Shown here: positions 57,302 to 64,000 of the stretch, one piece after another
Numbering within the stretch: the first letter of the stretch is position 1
How the letters are laid out: every line of letters begins with the position of its first letter
Source: Marinobacter sp. 2_MG-2023
GTDB lineage: Bacteria > Pseudomonadota > Gammaproteobacteria > Pseudomonadales > Oleiphilaceae
Length of the DNA: 64,000 nucleotides
Assembly: GCF_030546935.1 (NCBI RefSeq)
Contig: NZ_JAUOPH010000002.1
Coordinates: 124,001-188,000, forward strand
Direction of reading: 5' to 3'
Notes under the pieces: model-generated
Told to the model about the DNA's origin: nothing
What the model saw: only the letters and a program-made list of their open reading frames with translations
Database searches by the model: none
Program-made: the position numbers and the translations under genes

Positions 57302-58933
57302 CTAAAGCCACCCTTCTGCCTCTCCCCTTTCGACCGCAATTGTTCGCAGGTCTTTTTTTAAGATTTTTCCAGATGGGCTGCGCGGTAAACTACCAACGAT
57401 TGCAACACGACGTGGAATCTTGTAATCGGCAAGGCGATCTTTCAAAAATTCAGCTAGAGCATCTATCTTTGGAACCCGCCCCGCATGAGGAACAATGAAT
57501 GCAAACAAGTCTTCTCCTAATTTAGGATGAGGAATCGCCACGACAGCAACTTCTTTGACATCTGAATGGTCATGGAGGGCGTTCTCCACATCCATTGAGC
57601 CTATGTTCATTCCCCCACGAACGATGATGTCTTTACTTCGGTCATGGAAATAAAGAAAACCATCCTTATCTACGGTGCCCAGATCACCACTAAAAAGCCA
57701 ATTACCACGGATCACGCTTTCGGTAGCTTCAGGGTCTCCATAGTATCCGCGCATAATTGTGGGGCCTCGCAAACAGATTTCTCCCATTTCTTCAGGCTCT
57801 ACCTCAGAACCATCATGGCGCAACACCTTGACCTCATTTAGCGGCATAGCCTTACCAATGGAGCCAAGCTTATCGAGCGCTAAGTGCCCTGGCAGGTAAG
57901 TACCGCTAGGAGAGGCCTCTGTCATCCCATAAGTATGGCGTAGATCAATGTGGGGAAAGTTTGCCTTTAGCTGCCGAATCACGTCACGCCCCATAGCGGC
58001 ACCTCCATAATCGAACACCCTGACCTGACTAAGGTCATGAAGATCTGGATCATAGCAGTCGAGCATGAATATGTAGCCAGAAGGCACACACGCAAACACT
58101 GTTGCCCGCTCTCGACCCAGACGCTCTAAAGTCTCCCTAGGGTCTATACGAGGCTCAATAACCAGAGTACCGCCCACATACCAGATCGACATCGGATTAA
58201 AATGCAGCCCAGAACTGGTAAACAACGGAAAACCACTCTGGTAAACATCGGTGCCCACAAGGCCTAGGGCACCAGCTACTGCAACACCTGCAGCAATGGC
58301 ATTGGAATGGCTTAGCACAACACCTTTTGGATGGCCGGTAGTACCCGAGGTGAGGATGATATCAGCGATGTCATCCTCACTGAGCAGAGGCCACTCTCCA
58401 CTTGCGGGGTTACCATTTCGTTGAATCTCAGTCCAGCTCATGGCACTTCCCTGCAGCTCCCGACCAACTTCAATGTAATAATTCACATGCGGCAACTGCT
58501 GCCGCATGCCTTCAACCATACTCGCAAACTCGCTGGCGTATACGAAACCTTGGCAATCCAGCAGGTTTATCGAATAAATTTGTTCAACAGCGGCGTATCG
58601 CGTGTTTAATGGGACCGGCACGACGCCAATCCGCATAGCTGCGAGCACCGTCAATATTAACTCCGCACCACCGGAGTTTGGCACTAATAAAGCCAAATTA
58701 TCGCCGCGCTGAAGCCCCTGTTGGCGCAACCCGTCGGCCAGGCGATCAATTTCCCAGCGCAGCTGCTCGTATGTAAGGCGCGCCTGAGGTCCGTTATAGG
58801 ACTCAGCCACTAATGCCAAACGGTTAGGGTATTGAGATGCGTTCCAGTGCAACAAATCAATAACTGTTCGAGTCTTAATTTCAGACGGCAGCCGGGGCAT
58901 TCCAGCACGCAGTTGAGGAATTTTCGCGTTCAC
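57302..58933 (-). CDS. AMP-dependent acyl-CoA ligase (2)
   Basis: 543 residues starting with GTG 58933 after AAGGGGA. ANL motifs: IILTSGTTGHPKGVVLSH, YGMTEASPSGTYLPG, FSGDLG, FHDRSKDIIVRGGMN and catalytic Lys in LPRSPSGKILKKDL. It shares the TYLPxxL stretch and VAIPHPKLGED tail with ligase 1, so the two look like old duplicates with different acids as substrate. 15 bp after the crotonase gene. Confidence 0.9.
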   Translation of the reverse strand: MNAKIPQLRAGMPRLPSEIKTRTVIDLLHWNASQYPNRLALVAESYNGPQARLTYEQLRWEIDRLADGLRQQGLQRGDNLALLVPNSGGAELILTVLAAMRIGVVPVPLNTRYAAVEQIYSINLLDCQGFVYASEFASMVEGMRQQLPHVNYYIEVGRELQGSAMSWTEIQRNGNPASGEWPLLSEDDIADIILTSGTTGHPKGVVLSHSNAIAAGVAVAGALGLVGTDVYQSGFPLFTSSGLHFNPMSIWYVGGTLVIEPRIDPRETLERLGRERATVFACVPSGYIFMLDCYDPDLHDLSQVRVFDYGGAAMGRDVIRQLKANFPHIDLRHTYGMTEASPSGTYLPGHLALDKLGSIGKAMPLNEVKVLRHDGSEVEPEEMGEICLRGPTIMRGYYGDPEATESVIRGNWLFSGDLGTVDKDGFLYFHDRSKDIIVRGGMNIGSMDVENALHDHSDVKEVAVVAIPHPKLGEDLFAFIVPHAGRVPKIDALAEFLKDRLADYKIPRRVAIVGSLPRSPSGKILKKDLRTIAVERGEAEGWL

Positions 58934-58948
58934 AGGCAGTCCCCTTAC

Positions 58949-59755
58949 TTATTGACCACCGAACAGAGGCTCACGCTTCTCCTTGAATGCCTGAACAGCT
59001 TCCTTGTGATCAAGTGTAATATTGGATAACGCCTCCATGGCAACACTCGCATCCATGGTGCTGTGGAGCACCCGCTTGAGCTCAATGTTAACTGCAGTCT
59101 TAGTCCAACGTATCGCCTTGGTCGCGCCCGAGAGCATCCGGTCAGCAAATTTCTCTACGGCCTCATCAAGTTCGCCCTCCGGAACCGCATAATTGATTAG
59201 ACCAATTTGTGCGGCTTGCTGAGCAGTCATTAGATCACCAGTAAGCAGGTACTCCTTTGCACGAGCAAAACCAATGAGCTGCGGCCACAGTCCTGCACCA
59301 CCGTCGCCCGCAACGAAACCCATCCGCACATGTGGGTCACCAATTTTGGCTCGTTCGGAGGCAAAAATAACGTCACTCAGTAAAGCAATAGTTGCACCTA
59401 ACCCAGTAGCGTGCCCATTTACTTTCGCGATGATTGGCTTTTCACAATCAAGTATGGAGTAGACGATGCGCTTGGCTTCATAGCCAATTTTCTCAAAGAC
59501 TTCGGGACTTTGAATCATCTCCTCAAACAGATCTACATCTCCACCTGCAGAGAAAGCTCTACCAGCTCCAGTTAGAACAATGACATCACTGTGAGGATCC
59601 ACAGCAGCGTCATAAAAAACATTAGCAAGCTCTTCATGCATTACTTCTCCAACAGCATTTAATGTCTCTGGCTGATTCAAAGTAATAGTGAGCAAACGGC
59701 CACTACGGCAAAGCGTCAACGACTCGTATTTCTCTTCAAGCTTAAAATTACGCAT
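58949..59755 (-). CDS. Crotonase-superfamily protein lacking both hydratase glutamates
   Basis: 268 residues. Oxyanion-hole parts are present (AFSAGGDVDLFEE near 70; GHATGLGATIALLSD near 115) and YLLTGDLMTAQQAAQIGLI near 175. The two acid-base glutamates of classical enoyl-CoA hydratase are replaced: GATIAL instead of GCELAM, and DPHVRMG instead of the usual PE-L-G. GFVAGDGGAGLWPQL identifies the subgroup known in many degraders without fixed reaction. It could be an isomerase, thioester hydrolase or ring-cleaving enzyme rather than a hydratase. Confidence 0.85.
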   Translation of the reverse strand: MRNFKLEEKYESLTLCRSGRLLTITLNQPETLNAVGEVMHEELANVFYDAAVDPHSDVIVLTGAGRAFSAGGDVDLFEEMIQSPEVFEKIGYEAKRIVYSILDCEKPIIAKVNGHATGLGATIALLSDVIFASERAKIGDPHVRMGFVAGDGGAGLWPQLIGFARAKEYLLTGDLMTAQQAAQIGLINYAVPEGELDEAVEKFADRMLSGATKAIRWTKTAVNIELKRVLHSTMDASVAMEALSNITLDHKEAVQAFKEKREPLFGGQ

Positions 59756-59812
59756 AGGACTTTATCCTTATTTTTGGTTTGATATTTCTGTTTACTTCAG
59801 GGGTTAAATTAA

Positions 59813-60901
59813 CTATCGGGTTTCAGATCTGATCCGAAAGGCCATTCTTTGAAGGTGCCCCGACGCGCTACCACAAGCGGCACCTAAGACAAGAAGGCGC
59901 TTGTAATAATGACCAATCGGGTATTCCTCAGTAATACCCATTCCTCCGTGAAATTGGATACATTTCTCCACCGCTCTGTAGCCAGCGATCCCAAGATACG
60001 CTTTAGCGGCCGAAACCAGGTATGTACTGTCAGGCCCCTCCAGCCCTTCACTGACCGCCTTTACCAGTGAGCGCATTTGCTCTGACACCACATAAACCTC
60101 AGCCATAGCATGCTGTACCACTTGTAATGACGATAATGGCTGACCGAACTGCTTCCGCAGTTTCAAGTATTCAATGCTTGTGTTGAGAGCGCGCTTCAGT
60201 ACCCCGGCGGCTTCAGCAACGCAACCCGCCGCAACCAAGTCTTCCAAGCGTTGCCCCCCCCTGGCATCAATAGGCAGCAATGCTTCCGCTTCCATAATCG
60301 AATCAATATTTAGAGTCGCACCCCAGCGACCATCTATTAGGCGGACAGGCTCAACTTCAACACCAGTATTAGCCTTCGGAACTAAAAACATCGCAAACTC
60401 ATCACCAAGCTGCGCAGACACAACAAAGTGTGTGGCATTAGCGCCTCCTAGAACTGCCGGGAAGCGCCCTTTCAAATGAAAGCCATCGCCGTTAGCTATA
60501 ACGCTGCAGGTACATACAGCTTCAACTTGCCTGGGCACCAAGGACATGCGCACGTCACCTCCTATAACGCCGTTTGCAAGCATTTTTCGAGTAGTAGCGT
60601 GCCGTACGGTGCGAACGACCTCGCCAGCAATTAAAAGGGTCGGCAGTAGTGGCTCTAAAACCAGGGCGCCGCCTGCGTGCTCGAATAGGTCTAAGCATTG
60701 AGCAGCCGTTGCTCCCAGACCGCCATCTTCCTCCGGCACGGTAAGCCCCAGCCAACCCATACTTACGAACTCCTGCCACATTTCTTGGCTCCAACCAAGT
60801 TCACTATCGCTTATGCGCTGATAGTCAGCGAAACCGTAGCGTTCTTGAAGAAACCGTTTGATCGAGTCAAACAACAAGTCGAGACTGTCTTGATCTAACA
60901 T
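59813..60901 (-). CDS. Acyl-CoA dehydrogenase, small-subunit type
   Basis: 362 residues from ATG 60901 (GAGG five bases before); the frame to 61045 overlaps the upstream gene. ACAD fold: LGLTVPEEDGGLGATAAQCL near residue 55, LRKQFGQPLSSLQVVQHAMAE near 235, and IQFHGGMGITEEYPIGHYYKR near 325. It is shorter than FadE-type enzymes and resembles PimD-like partners. It starts 7 bp after the next ACAD gene, which suggests that the two proteins form a mixed complex. Confidence 0.88.
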   Translation of the reverse strand: MLDQDSLDLLFDSIKRFLQERYGFADYQRISDSELGWSQEMWQEFVSMGWLGLTVPEEDGGLGATAAQCLDLFEHAGGALVLEPLLPTLLIAGEVVRTVRHATTRKMLANGVIGGDVRMSLVPRQVEAVCTCSVIANGDGFHLKGRFPAVLGGANATHFVVSAQLGDEFAMFLVPKANTGVEVEPVRLIDGRWGATLNIDSIMEAEALLPIDARGGQRLEDLVAAGCVAEAAGVLKRALNTSIEYLKLRKQFGQPLSSLQVVQHAMAEVYVVSEQMRSLVKAVSEGLEGPDSTYLVSAAKAYLGIAGYRAVEKCIQFHGGMGITEEYPIGHYYKRLLVLGAACGSASGHLQRMAFRIRSETR

Positions 60902-60908
60902 AATATCC

Positions 60909-62105
60909 TCACATTCCAAGCACGCTTTTAGCGATAATGTTCTTTTGGATTTCATTGGCTCCAGCATAGATAGACACTGACCGGCGAAATAGGTGACGTT
61001 CAGCCACGCCGGCGGCGTAGTCAGCACAGGGCCCCTCAAGTCCAATATGTTCTGTTATAAGATCAAATGATAAGGGGCCCGACACCTCCTCCAGCGCTCG
61101 AACCGCAAGGTTAGTTATCGCTTGCTGCAACTCAGAACCTTCTAACTTAAGGATAGAAGCCTCAGTCCCCGGCTCTCGACCTCGAACCTGATCCTCTAGT
61201 ACGCGTTTAACCGACGCCTCTAGCGCTATCAACAATACGTCCAGCTCAGCTATAGCCCGGCCAAAACTCGGCTCGTCGATGAGACACCCAGCGCCACACC
61301 TCAATTGCTTCAACATGTCACAGAGCAACTGCCAGTCTCGACGAGAGCGCTGTACCTGAGCGTTATGGGTACGCTCATTTCCCAATAGAAACTTAGCGTA
61401 AGTCCAGCCCTGGTTTTCTTCTCCAACTAGCGCGCTAGCTGGCACACGCACGCCATCTAGAAAAACTTCATTTACACTGTGACCGTGGTCGATAGTTTCT
61501 ATAGGGCGCACAGTGACACCCTCCGCTTGCATATCGATAATAAATAAAGATAATGACGCCTGAGGCTTCCCCTCACCACGGGTGCGGGCCAAGCAGATCA
61601 TGTAGTCCGCCAGGTGTGCATCTGTAGACCAAGTTTTTTGCCCCGTAATTATGTATTCACTGCCTTCAAGTACAGCTTTAGTTTTCAGTGCTACAAGATC
61701 AGAACCAGCATCAGGCTCTGAGTAGCCCTGACACCACCAATGTTGGCCGTTTCGAATCTTAGGCAAATAGTGTTGACGCTGTGAATCAGAACCAAATGTG
61801 TAGATGACAGGACCAACCAAGGCTAATCCGAAAGGACTCAGCGGCGGCGCATCTGCTAACGCACACTCCTCATCAAAAAGATAACGCTCTACAGGGCTCC
61901 ACCCAGGCCCCCCGTACTCTTTGGGCCAGTGGGAGGCAGACCAGCCATGTGCAGCCAAAATAGAATGCCAGAGTTGGACGTCCTCTTTAGCCAAATGCTC
62001 GTAACGCCTTGTCTTTCTGGCCAAAGAGGACGGCAGCTTTTCGCGAATAAAGCAACGCACCTCATGTCGAAATTCTTCCAATTCCGGGGAGTACCGATAC
62101 CGCAT
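60909..62105 (-). CDS. Acyl-CoA dehydrogenase, large-subunit type
   Basis: 398 residues from ATG 62105 (GGAG seven bases before), with an ATG at 62117 as a weaker choice. Motifs: HWPKEYGGPGWSPVERYLFDEE near 60, CQGYSEPDAGSDLVALKTKA near 130, and YIITGQKTWSTDAHLADYM near 155. The C-terminal SIYAGANEIQKNIIAK has Ala where MCAD-type enzymes have the catalytic Glu (IYEGT), as in PimC-like or steroid-type enzymes that use another residue. Paired with the small-subunit type gene. Confidence 0.88.
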   Translation of the reverse strand: MRYRYSPELEEFRHEVRCFIREKLPSSLARKTRRYEHLAKEDVQLWHSILAAHGWSASHWPKEYGGPGWSPVERYLFDEECALADAPPLSPFGLALVGPVIYTFGSDSQRQHYLPKIRNGQHWWCQGYSEPDAGSDLVALKTKAVLEGSEYIITGQKTWSTDAHLADYMICLARTRGEGKPQASLSLFIIDMQAEGVTVRPIETIDHGHSVNEVFLDGVRVPASALVGEENQGWTYAKFLLGNERTHNAQVQRSRRDWQLLCDMLKQLRCGAGCLIDEPSFGRAIAELDVLLIALEASVKRVLEDQVRGREPGTEASILKLEGSELQQAITNLAVRALEEVSGPLSFDLITEHIGLEGPCADYAAGVAERHLFRRSVSIYAGANEIQKNIIAKSVLGM

Positions 62106-62118
62106 AAAATGCTCCATT

Positions 62119-63261
62119 CTATTGAGTTGTCGCCGACGGGGTGATTTTCTGCGTCGAAACCTGTTCTAATCGAACCATATAGCTCACTAGCTCTGCTGGC
62201 TGAAGCTGAGCACGTAGCTCCTCCATATAAGGGGCCGCCAGAGTGGCTTCGGCCATTCTCAGCAAACACGAAGGGGACAGCCGATCCAATCCCAAAGCTT
62301 GCAACGACTCTGGCAACCCTACACTTTGGTAGAAATTGATTAGGTCAAGGAGGCACTCAAGTGGTCGACCTTCTTGCGTTAACTGAACCAAGAGGCCGTA
62401 GGCAACTAGTTCTCCATGCAGAAAATTTTGAGTCTGTGAGAACAACGCAAGTCCTCGTGTTAGGGAATGAGCAAGAAAAAGACCACTATTCTCGAAGCCC
62501 AAACCGGCTAGCAGCACGCAAGATTCCACAACAGCCTCTAGCGACTGATTTGGGCTCCCGTCACGCACTGCCCGACAAGCTTCCAAACCATCACGCCGTA
62601 TCACTTCGTAGCTGGCACTGGCCAAACACAAGCCCGCCTGAGTTACTCGTCCCCCATGAAGATTATTACGCTCATAACGAACACTGGCATCAGCTTCAAA
62701 GCGCTTTGCGATTGCATCACCGATACCCGCGACAAGAAAGCGTTCAGGGGCCTGGGCAATGACCGCAGTATCAACGAGTATGACATCGGGGTTCCACTGA
62801 CACCGTTCCACTCCGCTCAAGTTATGATCACGATCGTAAAAAACCACAGCCCGGCTAGTAGGAGCATCGTTGGAAGCTAAGGTAGGCACTACTATTAAAC
62901 GCGCACCCAACTTATCCGCTACAGCTTTACCTACATCAACAGTCTTTCCACCACCAAGCGCAATAATCACCTCGGGCAGAGTTGGGGAAATTTGCTCACA
63001 TAAATCATGAATGGCTTCCCGTACAACCTCTCCATCAAATTCCACAATATCGCTATCGACCGACGCCGAATTCAGACTACTGAGAACCAGCTCTTCGAGG
63101 AAAGAACGAACCTGACTATCACAGATTACCGTCGCACGATTACCCAAAGACAATGTTTCAACGCCTAGCAGGCCCAATGCCCCAGCACCCTGTATATATC
63201 GTCTCGGCGAGCCAAATACCCGGCAACCAGCCAACATTGTTTTCATGTGGTTCTCAGTCAC
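62119..63261 (-). CDS. Iron-containing alcohol dehydrogenase, GldA-like
   Basis: 380 residues from GTG 63261, after a strong AAAGGAGG site; ATG 63246 is the alternative. It overlaps the SDR stop by 8 bp. Glycerol-dehydrogenase family: RYIQGAGALGLLG start, NAD site ALGGGKTVDVGKAVADKLG near 95, VVPTLASNDAPTSRAVVF near 115, and metal ligands Asp in GIGDAIAKRFEA, His in LAHSLTRGL and His in FLHGELVAYGLL. All three ligands are present, so it is likely active. Polyol or hydroxyacyl substrate unknown. Confidence 0.85.
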   Translation of the reverse strand: MTENHMKTMLAGCRVFGSPRRYIQGAGALGLLGVETLSLGNRATVICDSQVRSFLEELVLSSLNSASVDSDIVEFDGEVVREAIHDLCEQISPTLPEVIIALGGGKTVDVGKAVADKLGARLIVVPTLASNDAPTSRAVVFYDRDHNLSGVERCQWNPDVILVDTAVIAQAPERFLVAGIGDAIAKRFEADASVRYERNNLHGGRVTQAGLCLASASYEVIRRDGLEACRAVRDGSPNQSLEAVVESCVLLAGLGFENSGLFLAHSLTRGLALFSQTQNFLHGELVAYGLLVQLTQEGRPLECLLDLINFYQSVGLPESLQALGLDRLSPSCLLRMAEATLAAPYMEELRAQLQPAELVSYMVRLEQVSTQKITPSATTQ

Positions 63262-64000
63262 TTGCAACCTCCTTTCTGCTCGCCCGCACCCCACCAAAAG
63301 TCTGCCAACTCCCGCTAACTAACCAGCCACCATCGACCGGAACATTTACTCCGGTGATACACGAAGCGCGTTCGCTCGCCAGAAACTGTATTGCTTCGGC
63401 GATATCTTCGGGGTAAATGAGTTCTCCTGTGGCCGACATCTCCCTAAGTTGCGCTGGTTCGCGATAACCTCGAGCGATTTGTTCCTTTAGTGCAGGTGTA
63501 AGTGTGTAACCAGGAGACACTGTATTCACCCTAACTCCGGAACGCCCCCATTCGGCAGCCAAACACTCAACCAGGCTAATCACCGCCGCTTTCGCCGGCG
63601 AATACGCGTGCAGCGGCATGGAGCGCATTCCCGCCACCGATGAGATCGCGACGATGGCTCCCTTGCCCCGTGCCGCCATCCGGGTTCCAACTTCAGTGCA
63701 GCACAGATAAAGCCCGCGAAAATCGACTTCAATCAAGCGGTCGAATACTTCCAAAGGGAGTTGATCAGGTGGCAAGGGGTCTTGCACAATACCGGCACTG
63801 GCAACGAGTACCTCCACGCTCCCCAGATCCCTCTCAATCGCGTTAATAGCCTGTTTAACTGCCTGCTCGTCGACTATGTCTAGCGCATATGCATAGCCTC
63901 CGATTTCTTCAGCGAGCTCTGCAACAGCTGCAGCATTTTGGTCAATAAGAGCCACGCGGGCACCACAGTCGGAAAAGCTTCTGGCCGCAGCTGCACCTAT
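63254..64000 (-). CDS. Short-chain dehydrogenase/reductase (5' end outside window)
   Basis: Partial; the frame stays open to 64000, with the last bases reading as part of the Rossmann glycine loop (IGAAAARSFSDCGARVALIDQ region). Visible: LVASAGIV (NAG variant), catalytic ISSVAGM Ser and YSPAKAA Tyr-x-x-x-Lys, and C-terminal FLASERASCITGVNVPVDGGW. The ValAspGlyGly end matches FabG-type members. It is the first visible gene of the catabolic cluster. Confidence 0.88.
   Translation of the reverse strand: MGAAAARSFSDCGARVALIDQNAAAVAELAEEIGGYAYALDIVDEQAVKQAINAIERDLGSVEVLVASAGIVQDPLPPDQLPLEVFDRLIEVDFRGLYLCCTEVGTRMAARGKGAIVAISSVAGMRSMPLHAYSPAKAAVISLVECLAAEWGRSGVRVNTVSPGYTLTPALKEQIARGYREPAQLREMSATGELIYPEDIAEAIQFLASERASCITGVNVPVDGGWLVSGSWQTFGGVRASRKEVASD

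Overview
The window is ordinary, gene-dense chromosome of a marine gammaproteobacterium. Protein style and gene order point to Marinobacter or a close relative; this is inference from synteny and osmolyte transport genes, because no rRNA or species marker is present. No tRNA, rRNA, CRISPR array, transposase, integrase or prophage gene was seen.

Layout. 1-3.5 kb: a PAS-GGDEF-EAL protein (its 3' end is cut by the window) divergent from an Aer-like chemoreceptor. 3.6-7.7 kb: a DUF3301 protein, a PstS/OmpA phosphate-binding protein behind a clear PHO box, an aminotransferase and an inositol-monophosphatase-family enzyme. 7.7-8.05 kb: two large structured repeats. 8.1-16.7 kb (minus strand): slmA, thiG/thiS, DUF423, then the envelope and ribosome operon lptD-surA-pdxA-rsmA-apaH, with no apaG. 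16.9-26.3 kb (plus strand apart from a DUF3530 gene): amgK-murU peptidoglycan recycling, a djlA-like gene, rpe-gph and trpEGDC, preceded by a short leader peptide rich in Trp codons. 26.3-37.9 kb: a mixed block with DUF4202, a diguanylate cyclase, two glutathione transferases, proXWV-type betaine uptake, an orphan solute-binding lipoprotein, a MliC/META lipoprotein and modABC. 37.9-41.1 kb: vfr/crp, an OsmC protein, speD and prkB. 41.1-45 kb: a giant PilZ-DUF1631-GGDEF-EAL protein with eroded catalytic motifs. 45.1-55.4 kb: the minus-strand series coaBC-dut-algC-argB-hypothetical-argE-argA, with radC divergent. 55.5-64 kb: a visibly more AT-rich, all-minus catabolic cluster with two acyl-CoA ligases, a crotonase, a paired acyl-CoA dehydrogenase, a GldA-like dehydrogenase and an SDR cut by the window end.

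The most interesting signal is a family of four dispersed elements of about 105-112 bp (7714-7819, 7939-8044, 25309-25420, 46600-46708). Each has long inverted-repeat arms that differ from copy to copy but pair within a copy. The arms enclose a conserved core of two small hairpins, and all eight hexaloops fit the CsrA/RsmA-type motif CANGGANG. One copy lies inside the trp operon and one between argE and argA. A second new regulatory signal is the trpL-like leader ORF (21957-22037), which has Trp-Trp-Arg-Trp near its end. Three c-di-GMP proteins with different degrees of catalytic integrity are also present.
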